A stretch of DNA of 64,000 bases from Adiantum capillus-veneris (taxonomy: Eukaryota; Streptophyta; Polypodiopsida; Polypodiales; Pteridaceae): NCBI GenBank assembly GCA_014529385.2, contig CM043945.1, positions 362,312 through 426,311 of the forward strand, in the 5' to 3' direction. This document shows positions 41,022 to 52,960 of the stretch, in pieces. Below the pieces are notes generated by a model, which saw only the letters and a program-made list of their open reading frames with translations, was not told the DNA's origin and searched no databases. Position numbers and translations under genes: made by a program. How positions within the stretch are numbered: the first letter of the stretch is position 1; each line of letters begins with the position of its first letter.

Positions 41022-44000
41022 TGTGATAAGTTATGCAACTTACCACTATACTGCAACGACTGCTCCCTTCGTAGAGATTCTTGAGTCAAGCTAACCTGTG
41101 TTCACTTTAGCACCCCAATCTGCAAAATTCTATTTAGCTGGCAAACTTTTTCACAATGAATGCAAAAATTCTTGATGTGCCTTTGACGGCCACACTTGTT
41201 CCTTGAGCTTGGAGGTGACTCTCAATTTTACACTAGGCCGTAGTTAACTTTTACACCTTCCCGAGGGTGACCAATGGTTTTTCCAAAAGATAATTTCAAT
41301 CTGCTAACTTAGCAGTCTTTGATGGTCAATTAGAAGGCCTAGAGACCAAATCCGGTTTCAAATTTCAGCTTCCCGATGATGAAAATCTCACATGCACTCG
41401 TGTCCGCTATAGGTCGAATTGAGCGGTCTGTTCCAGAGCCTGGGTTGAATCTAGCCGATGACCTCGCTTATGGCTCACTAGCCCCTCTCCTAGGCAAAAG
41501 TCAAAACTATGTTCAAAACTGTGACCGTTTTCTCACAATTCTTTCAAACTGTCCGTTTTAGACATTCCTGACTTCCAGATGCATTTTGAGGCCTTCAACA
41601 ATTTTTTTTTTCAAAATTGACCTAAATGGTTGCCAAAGTCATACATTTAGTTCAAGTTTTACTCTAAGATCTGTAGTGTCGCTCTCAGGCTACGTTTTGA
41701 TATAAAAAAATTTCCAATCCAATACTGTTTGTGAAAGTTATGGCCGAAATAGTGAAATTCAGTTTAGAATGGTCAAAATGAGTCCAAATTCAACTTTAAA
41801 AGTAGATTTGGGATCTCTGTGACACTGTGAACACCCCTGTATGGTCAAAATTACAGTTGGACCTTAAAACTGGCCTAGGGACATCCTACGTCCAAATTTT
41901 TTTCTGCTCAGAATGAAGCAAGATGCGGTTCAAAGGTTCCCCTTGAGTCTAGCAACACCTTGGTATGCTCAGAATTTCATTTGAATGTCAAAATCACTCC
42001 AAACAAGCAATTTATGATTTTTTCGCTTTCTGGCTTCATCTTTTGACTTTTGGACATCAAAAACATGGGAAAACACTCAAGTCAACATATTCCTAGGGTA
42101 AAACCTACCCTCTAAACGCACTGGTGGTCTCAGAATTCCCAAATTCCTGCCCAAAAACCCCTTAGAGACATCCTACGCCCAAATTTTTTTCTACTCAGAA
42201 TGAAGCAAGATTTGGTTCAAAGGTTCCCCTTGGGTCTCGCAACACAGTGGTATGGTCAAAATTTCAAAATAAGCTCCTAGACATCCTACGGGTAGGATGT
42301 TTTTTTGCTCAGAATTGAGTAAAATTTGGTCCAGAGACTCCCCTTGGTGTGTTGAACCCCTAAGTATCCTCTCTTTTTGTTTCTAACACCTCTAGGCTGG
42401 TCAAATGCTCAAGAATCTGTTTCAGAAACTAGATACTCTATCAGCTGACTTTTTAAGTCAAATGAGCTCCAAATTGGACCAAAATTGACTGGCAGCTTTA
42501 TAAGATGCTATGAAACACTTTGGTATTGTCAAATGTTGGTCTAGGGTCCAAAATCATGCAAGAGACATCCTACGGGTAGGATGTCTATTTGCTCAGAATT
42601 GAATAAAATTTGAACCCTAGATTCCCCTTGAGTCAAGCAACCCAATGCTATGCTCATATTTGAATTTGGATGCCAAAAGGTCAAGATTTGGACTGCATAA
42701 GCTTCTGGTGCACTCAGAGGGTAGGATGTCTTTTTTCAGGAGCAAATGATGTCCAAATAACTTGAAACTTGATGGCTAAGATTAATAGGACATGATAAAC
42801 AATTGTATGAGATCAAAATCTCCCCAAAATTTTATTTAGCACCTGGAGACATCCTACGGGTAGGATGTCTTTTTGTTTAGATTTGGCCAAAATTTGAACC
42901 ACAGGTTCCCCTAGAGTCTAACAACACATTGGTATGCTCAAAATTGCAATTGGACCTAAAAATCACCTTGAGATATCCTACGGATAGGATGTCTTTTTTG
43001 CTCAGATTTAGCCCAAAATTGAATCCAAGGTTCCCCTTGATGTGCTAAACACACAGCCATTCTCACTTTTTGATTCTGACACTTCTAGGTTGGTCAAATT
43101 CTCAAGAATCTGTTCGAGAAGCTGGATACTCTATCAACTGACTTTTCAAGTCAAATGAGCTCCAAATTGGACCAAAATTGACTGGCAGGCTTATAAGATT
43201 CTATGAAACACTTTGGTATTGTCAAATGTTGGTCTAGGGTCCAAAATCATGGAAGAGACATCCTACGCGTAGGATGTCTATTTGCTCAGAATTGGCCCAA
43301 ATTTGAACCTAAGACTCTCCTTGTGTCCAACAACCCAATGGTATGCTCAGGTTTTCATTTGGACCTAAAAATCACCTTGAGACATCCTATGGTTACGATG
43401 TATTTTTGTTCAGAATGACTTGAAATTTTCACCCCAGCTTCTCCTTGTTGTGCTTATCACAGTGGTGTGCTCACATTTTGGTTTGGAGTCCTAAATCAAG
43501 CTGGAGACATCCTATGCGTAGGATGTCTTTTTGCTATGTTTCAGCTCAAACTTGCACTATAGCTTCCCCTTGATGTGCTAAACTCACAGCTATTTTTACT
43601 TTTTGATTCTGACACCTATAGGTTGGTCAAATGATCAAGAATCTGTTCCAGAAGCCTGATGTCTGTTCTGATGAATTCCCAAGTCAAATCAACTCCAAAT
43701 TGGACCAAATTTGCCTAGGAGGCTTATCTAAGGCTATATGACAGCATGGTATGGTCACAGTAGAATTTTGGTCTCAAAGTCATGCAGTAGACATCCTACG
43801 TGTAGGATGTCTTTTTTTCTCAGAATGAACCCAAAGTTGGACCAAAGATTCCCCTAGTCTTCAGAAACCCACTGGTATGCTTAGATTTTAGTTTGGATGT
43901 CAAAAGACCCCAAAACTAGCTATTCTTGCCTTTTGTCCATCCAAAAACGCTAAAGTCTGTTCAACTTCACTTTCACTGACCCAAGTGAGATGAAATTTAT

Positions 44001-45042
44001 CACATGCACTCAATACAACATTTAGAACATGCCTATGGAGTCATCCTATGGTTTGGTATCAAAATTAGGCCTTGGACACAATTTGGGTAGGATGTCTGAC
44101 AATTCTCGTCTTTTGGCTTTAATCTATCAAAATTTGGTCAAATTTACACTTTCTAGGTGAAAATAGGGTAGAACCTACCTTCTAAACACACTGGTAACCT
44201 AAGATTTTCAAAAAAGTGCCCAGATCACCCTGTAGACATCCTACGCGTAGGATCTCTGTAGACATCCTACGCGTAGGATCTCTGCTGCTTATTTTTTTAG
44301 ATTGAAGTGTCCTTGCTGCTTCCTTATGCTCTCAACAAGTGCAAGTATGCTTCACACTTGCAAAAGCATGCAAAAATCACTCAATTTAAGCCTTTTCTGA
44401 AATTTTACGTTTTTTGACTCCGTCTTTTAGCTTTTGGTCAACAAAAATAGGGAAAAACACTCAAGTCAATATGTTACTAGGGTAAAACCTACCCTCTGAA
44501 CACATTGGTAACCTCAGTCTACTGTCTTAAAATGCAATTTTTTTCTGGCAGTAGTACTCCCTATGCTCTATAGAGCTCTTAACAATAATCACAAAAACTT
44601 TTGGACTTCAAATCAGCTTCCAAACAAAATTTACCGTCTTTCCTACTTAGCATTTTCCACTTCTCTGATGAGCCTAATAGCAAATAAGACATGCATGAAG
44701 TACTCTAGATCAGCAATCAAGATATCCTACTTACCCTACTCCTACTCATCATGTGAGATGGTGATTTTGATGTCTTGGTTGCTTCTTGGCCTCGCACATA
44801 CTCTCAAGTCAACCTACCACCACATCTACCACTCCAACTCCTACTCTCTACACCACAACCTACTACTGCCTAATACTACCTAAGACGGAAGATCTAGGCT
44901 AGACACACGCTCCCTAGACTCCTCCTAAGACCTACAGAGTCCACCACCCTCTGATCCTATCTAAATGTAAAATAGTACTCTGGCAAGCCAGAGGGACCTC
45001 TATCCTCTAGGACTAGTCTCGGTCACCTACTTAGGGCCCTCG
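41022..45042 (-). other. Gypsy C 5' leader
   Basis: About 4 kb without a gene. It consists of loosely repeated 200-400-bp blocks. Phrases such as TTCCCCTTGAGTCTAGCAAC, GTATGCTCAAAATT and GAGCTCCAAATTGGACC recur, most around a palindrome. The segment at about 42380-42600 is largely repeated at about 43080-43290, a duplication of some 700-bp offset. Confidence 0.7.
41878..44283. repeat. Gypsy C palindrome cluster (about 14 full or half copies)
   Basis: Full copies at 42279-42302, 42562-42586, 42845-42870, 42970-42994, 43255-43279, 43380-43404 (decayed), 43504-43528, 43789-43813, 44233-44257 and 44259-44283. Half copies at 41879-41890, 42164-42178, 42715-42735 and 44085-44100. The arms are GACATCCTAC and GTAGGATGTC around a variable 2-base centre (GC, GG, GT). 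Most copies are followed by TTTTTGCTCAGAAT. Confidence 0.9.
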
Positions 45043-45060
45043 TCCCCGGCAACGACACCA
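45043..45060 (-). promoter_or_regulatory. Gypsy C primer binding site, tRNA-Asp
   Basis: The minus strand reads TGGTGTCGTTGCCGGGGA one base after the LTR. It matches the 3' end of plant tRNA-Asp apart from one or two bases and is the primer typical of several non-chromoviral plant gypsy lineages. Confidence 0.85.
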
Positions 45061-45061
45061 A

Positions 45062-46127
45062 TGTTGGCGGATATGCCGCGACGGATGTCAGCACAGCGAG
45101 AACTCACCTAACATATAATGTCAACTGAGGACGGAGCTCAATCCGCAGGCGCGTGGAAGCAAGCAAAGGGTGTCAACCTCTACTCGATTGACTAATGACT
45201 ACTTCCTACAGAGATATCAAATCTACATGCCATCGGTTCTATGAATGTAAGAGTCTCCTATGATGCTACCGCAAGCCAAAATCCCATTAGACGTTCTCGA
45301 AATGTTACAAAACTTGAGGGATATTCTATCAACACCAATAGGTCACTCTCCCTAAGGTCCGTGACCCAAAACCCTACCCAAAAACACCCGGTGCAGAATC
45401 GCGTAGGATGTTTGACAGGTTTTTGCAGGGCGACGTTTCCGAAAACTAAAATGCCTAATACGTAGCTCTACTCGCTCTAATCGCGTGGATATGTTGAAAT
45501 ACAAAAACGGACAATGTTTACTCACCGAATCTTCAAAAGTAGCTCGCGGGTGAATTTGCCAAAACATAGACGAACGCGAATGATGTAAGCATCAACACGT
45601 AGCTCTCCTCGTGGGCAACATGTTGCTGCTCTCCGTTTGCAATTTCGACCACCTTAGCTCTTGTAGCACACACACACACACTCTCTCAGTCTCTCGCAGT
45701 CTCCCAATCGACAGAGAAGATAAGATTATTAGAAGTCTCCTTTCAAAGCTTTAGGTTTTGGTTTATATATTAAACCTTAGAAAACCTAATGTCCAGCCAA
45801 AATGACCTGATTTGTCCCTAGGCTTCTATAAAACTTAATTACAACACCGTGAGTTGCCTTTGCTCATCCAACAAGCATCTATGGCCAAAATACAATTGCC
45901 GACTTAAAATATGAAGTTCTTGTAAACATTACAAAAGTGGCCGTAATGGCTCAAAATGATAATAACGGGATATTCGATGATGTCCACGAGCTTGTATCTT
46001 CACATTACAACATCCATCTTCATCTTCATCACTTCATCAGCATCTTCATATGGAATCTTTAGAGAATCTTTGAGAAATCTTCATGGAATCTTTGTGGAAG
46101 TATTGTTGAAAGGTTGACCTGTCAACA
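45062..46127 (-). repeat. Gypsy C 5' LTR
   Basis: 1066 bp, plus-strand start TGTTGGCGGATATGCC and end ACCTGTCAACA. Related to the gypsy A LTR at 3249-4166 throughout the first 600 bp. It holds a half palindrome (GCGTAGGATGTTTGACAGG at 45402-45420). Confidence 0.85.
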
Positions 46128-46945
46128 TATCTCCTCAACCGTGGTCCAAATAGAAAAGTAAAAATATGGGCATAAAATTCAGCTCATTATCTACGACTCC
46201 CATTTTATATAGTTTTTACAATTCGGTTTGGAACCTTGTGTTTAAAAATCATCAAAATAGGGTCCATTTTTTGCAACAAAAGTCTTCTTATGGTCCCCTT
46301 AGTCTAGAATTTCATTTGATTCCAAAGGACACCTCATGCAATACAAAAGCATGACATTGCTCTTTGACAAAGTTTTGTAATCATGCTTGTAATAATGCAT
46401 TAAAATAGGGGTATCTTTGAGAATCATGAAAGCTAGTGCCCCACTAGCATTTGATTCCTTCCTAGTAGCTTTTTAAAAGAAATATAAAAAAAATATATAA
46501 AATACATACAATATATATATGTTGGAAGTTACCCTAGATATACAATCTAGCTAGGGTGTGAGATGATAATGAGATAGTAGAAATAAAGAATCAATGCTTT
46601 TTGCCCCAAGTTAAAGAGGCAGAGCTATTGACGCTTTTCCCCTATTACTTTTTAAGACCATATTAGGTATTTTGGTAAAAATCTCACATTATGGGAATCT
46701 CCAAATCGACCGAATTCATGTAATTTGGGAATTTTCCACTTAAAGTGGGAAAAATTGAGGTGTGTGGCTAGTAAATAAACTGAAAATCTCATAGGATTGT
46801 GGTGTTGATAAACACCAAAAGTCAAGAGGATGTACAACACATGGATTTGAATAATAACTATAAATTACATAAAACAAAGGAAGATACAAAAAAGATTTTG
46901 TTTACAAATTGACTAGTATAGTCACAATAGAAGCTCCACATAATT
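46128..46945. other. AT-rich sequence, no gene seen
   Basis: Short frames only. Includes an (AT)n-like stretch near 46480-46520. This is the 3' flank of the DUF8039-like gene. Confidence 0.5.
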
Positions 46946-49212
46946 CTACTCTACATTTGATACCATATCTGAACTTTGATCCAAGTGTGGCTGATGTGCA
47001 CGAGTGAGGCCTTCTTTGGCTTTTAGAGCATGTCTTTCTGGAATCTTTATTCTAGAAAATGGTCCTTCTTTGTTGGGTCTCCAGGACCAAACAATTGCAT
47101 CTATAGTTTCCCACACTTGTGGGTCCTTATAGTTGACAACCCAATAACCCTTCCAACAATTACTGTAAGCTTGAGTATCTGTCATCCCACTTTTTCTCGC
47201 GCAAGGTGCCCAATATTGAATCAAGAGTTTTCTGTAGTTTGGTGATGTAGGCTCATTATCAATGTCAGATAAAGCCATTGCAAGCCACACTGGATAGATT
47301 TCTGTGTCACTCGGAACAAGCATAAGAAAGTCACCTTGGTGCACATCAGACATAGGGTCAAACTCTTCCCTTGGCCTATCTCGTTGAGGCCCACAAAAAT
47401 GATCGTTCAACTCTTCAAGGCCTAGGAATCTTTCTGCTCCTTGTTGCAAATTCATTGTAGTGCTTTGTAGGTAAGAATATTCTTGAGTTTTTGGCCAAAA
47501 CATTTCATACAAGACTCCCTCTGATATGATTGCTTTTCCAATCTCTTCAATTACCTTACTCCAATAATCTATCACGGGTCTATAATATCGCGGAATACTT
47601 GAACCATTCCCTAAATTTTTCCAAAATTTTATATAGTTCTTTAGCCCCAAAATGACTTCTTCGTGGGCCTTGACATACTCCGCCATTTGTACTAGAGGTG
47701 GATCTCCATGTGGTAACATTGGCTTGCCTTCTGTGTCTGTTTTCCAAAGGCGAATACTTCCACTCCAACTTGATACACCTACATGTGCCTTATATTGCAT
47801 CATTGGTGTCTCATCCTGCATAAAGAACCTGAACTGAAGCGGTTTGGAATGTCCAACAAGTATGTCTTGTCCATCACAAAGATAGCCATCACAATATTGC
47901 TTGAAATTGGGGATCTTTGTGAGAAAAAATGGAGCTGGAGATGAAGATGAGCTGTTTCGTAATGTATCCATCAAATGTGGCAAAGTATAGGTTTGTGTAA
48001 CTCTCAACTTCTCTAAAAACCTACTAAACATGGCGTCTATGTCCTCATGTGTATGCCCAACCATTAAAAATCCCAGCTGGATGGTTTTGAAAACACCCCT
48101 TGCAACAAGCATTGACAAATAGGCAAATAAGTATCGATTTTTGTTTCCCCTGCACAATTATCCAATTGTAGCAACAAGTTCTCTGGCAATCTGCGAAATG
48201 TTGACCCCAATTCCCATTGTGCAGTCGTCAGAAATTGCAGCTTCTCATCTTTCTGATAACATATAGAAAGAACATCATAAACATAATTAGTGCATGATTT
48301 TTGAGACTCTCCCCAAAATTGTTGTCGTAACCTTGTCACCATATCACGATCTGCAAATTGGCAGCATTTTTGTGCACAACAATCAATGCATGACACCCTT
48401 TGAATTGATTTGTTTGAAAGGTAAAAAGTCGAAGCTGGTGCTGCTTTTGATTTTTGAGTCCTGTTCATGAAAGTGTATCGTCTCTTCCTTGACAACTGGA
48501 CAACATTACTCCCATCAAGTTTTTTTCCAACATTGCCATCGTTGGATACATCCTCATATGTAGCATGCATGCCATCAACAGGAACAAAGCGTTGTAATGG
48601 GCTCCCATTCAACATTGTTGTCTGCTTGATGGGCCACTTTAGCAAAGTGATGCTACCCACTTCAACCACATCATCAATGCTTGCATTTTCTCTTTCAATA
48701 CCCACACCCACACAATCAGGACCAAGTTCCTGAAAGTTGACATAATCATGTGGAAATACATATAAGATGGTCCCTTCATTCATGGTTTGCATCATTGTGT
48801 CATCTTTTAAAAGGACCCTCTGATTTCTCCAAGACTCTCGAATCATTGCTTCAAATTCTGGGCTTGTCATAGGTATTGCATCTGTAACTAGAGGATCAGA
48901 ATGATCATGTTCTTCATCACCATTGTAGCTTTCGTGTGGATCAATTAAGTTCCCATTTAATACAAAAGATTGCAAAAGAAGCTTTGACCATCGAACAACA
49001 CTCCATAATGAGCCTTGGAGAGATGAAGTATCCATTGTAGGAAAAGGTAGGACCACATCCTTCAAGCATTCCTCCACTAGTATGGAGACATTTCCCATCC
49101 CTATCTTTGTACCACCACAAGTGGAATCTGGATCTGTTCTACACACACAACCAATACCAACGATTTCATTGTCAAGTATCATATGTACTTTCTCCCCAGA
49201 TTCGAAGTCCAT
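46946..49212 (-). pseudogene. DUF8039-like / 'VGHTHEDID' protein, probably transposon-derived
   Basis: Two minus frames, 49212-48064 and 48157-46946, join by one missing base in a G/A run near 48145. Allowing for it gives 756 codons. The N-terminus (from 'VGIGCVCRTDP', 'LVEECLKDVVLPFP', 'LWSVVRWSKLLLQ') resembles the plant DUF8039 domain found in transposon-like proteins. Next comes a cysteine cluster 'CIDCCAQKCCQFADRDM' with 'LRQQFW'. Then 'LLLQLDNCAG' followed by 'NKNRYLFAYLSMLV' and 'FLMVGHTHEDIDAMFSRF', a block seen in uncharacterised RNase H-like families (DUF7869-type; name from memory). The D in QLDN and the acidic residues in HTHEDID would suit a catalytic core. A 3' splice site (TTTTTACTTACAG) lies directly before 49212, so an upstream exon is missing or lies beyond the satellite. 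No terminal repeats were found. Confidence 0.6.
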
Positions 49213-49304
49213 CCTGTAAGTAAAAAGATTACATTGTTAAATCCATAGTTATAAAAAAATACTCTTCAAACAAAAAATCATGCTACAACATGAAAAAGGT
49301 TTGC

Positions 49305-50200
49305 ATAGGTTGGACAAGTGGTGAACCTTGAGACCAAATCCTCCTTGCTATATTAATGGAAGCAAGGTTGGACAAGTGGTGGACCTTGAAAGCAAAGCCT
49401 CTTTGCTATATGAGAGCATAGGTTGGACCTAGTTGTAATACCCACTGCCACCTATCAACTACTATAGGACTATGCTTTCCAATGTCCAAGTATCCCTTGA
49501 GTCTTGCAAGGTTGAACACGTGGTGGACCTTGAAACTAAAATCCCCTTTCTATATCAGAGCATAGCTTGGACAAGTGGTGGACCTAGTTATAATGACCCT
49601 CCTTTCTTTAATGGAAGAAAGGTTGGAAAAGTGGTGAATCTTGAAACCCAAACCCTTTGGCTATATATAGAGGATATCTTGGACAAGTGGTGGGCTTAGT
49701 TGTAGTATCCAATGTCCAAGGTCCAAGGTGAACTATGTAAAGACCTTACTTCCAAAAACAAAGTCGTACAAGTGGTTCTCCTTGAAACCAAAACCTCCTT
49801 AGTATATTAGAACATAGCTTGGAGAAGTGGTGGACTTAGTTGTAATGGTGAATGTCCAAAGCAAACTATTATAGGACCTTGCTTCCCAAATCAAGTTTGG
49901 ACAAGTGGTGGATCTTGAAACCAAAACCCCCTTACTCTATTAGAGCATAGCTTAGATAAGTGGTGGACCTAGCTGCCATGGAAAATGTTCAATCTAAACT
50001 GCTGCAGGACCTTGCTATTAAATGTCTAAGTAGAGCTAGCTTCTTTGATGGAATCAAGGTTGGGAAAGTGGTGCATCTTGAAACCAAAAGCCCTTTATTG
50101 TATTAGAGCATAGCTTGGACAAGTGAGGGACCTAGTTTTAATGTGTGATGTCCAAAGAAAAGTATTACAAGACCTTGATTTCCAATATTTGAATTGGTCA
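49305..50200 (+). repeat. Diverged outer block of the satellite
   Basis: About twelve copies of the word TTGGACAAGTGGTGGACCTT and variants, spaced 50-100 bp, mixed with phrases such as 'CTATATTAGAGCATAGC' and 'GTCCAA(A)G'. It is less regular than the main array at 53-61 kb. Confidence 0.85.
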
Positions 50201-50729
50201 AGTGGTTAAAACTAAGTATAAAACTTTGAACATTTTCTTCTCGAATTGCCAAAAAGCTAGTTTTAGACACCCCTAAATGAAAATGGTTTAGGGTGGCCTT
50301 AAACAATGTTTTTTCAAAGACTTGAACAAAAGGGTTGCCGAAGAGTAATGACAATTTATTGTGGCTTGAAGTGCCTGAGTATGTGAAAAAAAGCCTAGGT
50401 TTTCCACGAGGCAAAAGGTGACATAATAAGAACATTGGAAACTTAGGATTGACCATGTGGCCTAAACTTTGGCAAGTAAAGTGGTGGCCAAGTTTTGTAG
50501 CACAGTGTGCACTTGGTCCTATATGTGTTGACCATTTGGCTAAATCTAGGACCATAAGGCCAAACCTTTGGCACCTTAAATATAGTATGGGACATAATCT
50601 AGAACTGCTATAGTAAATTAGTAGTATAGCTAATATGTTAATATTTGTATTATATTTAAGTATATGCTAATATAATTTATGTTCAAAATTTCACTAATGA
50701 AGAATGTTCCCATTTAGCACTCCAGATGC
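50201..50729. other. Non-satellite stretch, no gene seen
   Basis: Contains remnants of the satellite phrase (AAAGTGGTGGCCAAG at about 50478). The 150-codon minus frame at 50555-50103 overlaps repeat sequence and resembles nothing known. Confidence 0.5.
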
Positions 50730-50945
50730 GGGGTCTTAGGGCAATGCCACAATGGGGTGACAAGGCAGCGCTTCCACGTGAGGTTTGGGGGTAGCGCTCT
50801 TGATGGGGATGTGGAATATAGCGCTCTCGATGGCGGGGCTTGGGAGGTTGATTTTGGGATATTGTTCTGGGCGGGGTCAAGGGGCGGCAGCCCCTTGTCG
50901 CCTCCCGGCGCGATTGCCGGGCGGGGTCGAGGGGCAGCGCCCAAA
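50730..50945. repeat. GC-rich island with inverted GGGGTCNAGGGGC words
   Basis: Far richer in GC than its surroundings. GGGGTCAAGGGGCGGCAGCC and GGGGTCGAGGGGCAGCGCCC lie 50 bp apart, each close to a small hairpin (GGGGC...GCCCC). Similar islands occur in some plant LTRs and small elements. Origin not determined. Confidence 0.6.
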
Positions 50946-51109
50946 GATTTTTTTTTAAAAAAGTGAATTCCTAGTATAGAGTTACGCATGTTTTTCATAT
51001 TTTCAACCATGATTTCTTTAATTTTGGCCGTGTGAATTGGTTAATTTTTTATATTGCTTTTGTTTTTTTTAATCCTATGATAAAACATGGACTTGTAGCA
51101 TACGTGGCA

Positions 51110-51540
51110 TTCTAATAAACCCTATCAAGATTAGGCACACAGAGAGCGCACGAGCAACGCACACAGAGAAAGCAGGCGAGCAGCAAACACACAGAAACCG
51201 CACACGGATCGCACACAGTTGGAGTATACGCGCGCGTAGAGGAGCAAGCTCGGCATCGTACACAACACATAGGTGGAGTGCACAGGATTGAAAGTTCGCG
51301 CACAAGATAAAGAAACAGTAGCGTACACAACGCTTTCCAGAAGGGCAGGATCGGGCAGTCTTCTCAGGAGACATTGCACACCTCACGAATAGAGAAAAAA
51401 CAGGTATTTCTCTCTCTCTCACTCTCTGTCTTTCTCCATATAGAGAAGATGGTTCTCTGTAACTCTTCTTGGACACACACTCTCTCGTCAAAAGACAGAG
51501 ATACATAGTTTAAAAGTATCCCCGCACACATACACATATT
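51110..51540. other. Purine-rich leader-like sequence with short CT repeats
   Basis: CACACAGAG-type repeats (51136-51220) and a CT tract (51405-51440). Frames on the minus strand are low-complexity translations. No gene. Confidence 0.5.
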
Positions 51541-51795
51541 CCCACACATCGTCTTCCTCTCTTCCACATACATAACCACAGTGAAATCTGTTATCTTGTT
51601 GTCTCTCTCTTGAAAATACATGCACATATTCCCACACATCGTCTTCCTCACTTCCACATACATAACCACAATGAAATCTGTTATCTTGTTGTCTCTCTCT
51701 TGAAAATACGTGCACATATTCCCATACATCGTCTTCCTCTCTTCCACATACATAAACACAGTGAAATCTGTTATCTTTCTCTCTCCTCTCTCTAA
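51541..51795. repeat. 90-bp tandem repeat, three copies
   Basis: The unit starts CCCACACATCGTCTTCCTCT at 51541, 51631 and 51721 (exact 90-bp steps) and ends in TTGTTGTCTCTCTCTTGAAAAT. Frames across it are repeat translations. Confidence 0.95.
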
Positions 51796-52279
51796 AAAAC
51801 AGGTATTTATCTCTCTCTCTCTCTCTATCTATCTATCTCTGTATCTTGCTATCTCTCTCTTGAAAATACATGCTCATGTATGTGTGCATCTGTGTTATCT
51901 ATGTGTATGTATGTATATTTGTGTTATTTCATTGTAATACTCATACATAATGCAGATACACAATTACACTTAATTACGATATGCACACATAGTATATATA
52001 CATACATAAATATCACAAATAACTAACACATTGTAATACTAGTAAAATTGAATGGAAGACTTACTTGCGTGATCTGTTAAAGTCGATTCTTGTAGCGAGT
52101 TCTGGATGTATGCTGAGCTGATTTTCCTCTAATCCATTTGTAGATATGATTGTAACTTCTGTTTCTCAAAAATAGTAGTGTTGTTTAGTGATACACCTAA
52201 TGGACATAAATGGTTTAAACTAGGACATGTAGACCAAAAATACGTGTATTTCTTTGGATGAATATATACACTTTTTGGT
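51796..52279. other. CT-repeat and AT-rich sequence
   Basis: (CT)n/(CTAT)n at about 51811-51860, then AT-rich sequence with ATGTATGT repeats. No gene. Confidence 0.6.
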
Positions 52280-52960
52280 GACCCTAACCACAAGTGGTGG
52301 ACCTTGAGACCAGTGGACTATAAGGACCTCCAAACAATACCTTGTACACTCAATCCTTCTTGGTATCTAGGTTGGACAAGTGGTGGACCTTGTTCAAATT
52401 CTCTAACCACTCTCTCTAACATGGTGACATAATTTAGGTGTGATAAATTCATATCTATGCAAACTAATATCAGTTTAGGCTTGTTAATTTGAATTTGTTT
52501 GAATTTATGTACAATATAATGATTTGAGGTTTGCATATTTGAATTTAGGTGGTATAATGATATCTTTTTGTGGTAAACTTGAATTTAAAATCAATTTTGC
52601 GTGGAATATTTTAAATTTAAGTAGTAAAATTTAAATTTTTATAAAAAGTTTGAATTTTAAAATTTGGGCGGGATATTTTAAAATTTAGGCGGGATATTTA
52701 AGATTTGGGAGGGATATTTTAAATTTAGGCGGGAAGGTTTTGAATTTATAGCGAGATCTCCCTTACATAAGAGAGTATAGGTTGGACAAGTGGTGGACCT
52801 TCAAGCTAGAGCATCCATGCTACTGGACATGATAGGTAGGGAATCTAGTTGAATATTGTATGTATAATATATATGTAATAGATCTAGCTTGGACAAGTGG
52901 TGGACCTTGGAACAAAACCCCATGTAAAACATATCATGCACATTCCAAGTGGTCAAAAAC
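52280..52960 (+). repeat. Irregular satellite edge
   Basis: Scattered copies of GGACAAGTGGTGGACCTT (52291, 52374, 52784, 52891) separated by AT-rich DNA. Confidence 0.75.
52661..52735. repeat. Short tandem repeat containing GGCGGGA
   Basis: Four units of about 20-25 bp, AAATTTRGGCGGGATATTTT and variants (one with GGAGGGA). The core TTTRGGCGGGA looks like an E2F-type site but is probably incidental. Confidence 0.8.

Larger units (their letters stand above)
37388..46127 (-). mobile_element. Gypsy C: 5' half of a Ty3/gypsy element
   Basis: On the minus strand the order is 5' LTR (46127-45062), primer site, a leader of about 4 kb with a dense palindrome cluster, a Gag-like ORF with a zinc knuckle (40331-38619), a K/Q/S-rich ORF (38658-38083) and the W-L-P-K repeat ORF (38022-37388). 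Pol and the 3' LTR are absent. The LTR is related to the gypsy A LTR, and the palindrome and W-L-P-K features are shared. It is truncated next to the histone cassette. Confidence 0.75.

Noticed and set aside
41878-44283. CRISPR-like look of regularly repeated short palindromes
   Set aside because: Spacing is irregular (26 to over 400 bp), spacers are themselves related, no cas genes are present and the context is a plant gypsy leader.
50103-50555. 150-codon minus-strand ORF
   Set aside because: It overlaps satellite-derived phrases, has no recognisable motif, and frames of this length are common in the repeat.
51075-51759. Cys-rich minus-strand ORFs of 70-143 codons
   Set aside because: They are translations of CACACAGAG and of a 90-bp tandem repeat; several overlapping frames are equally open.
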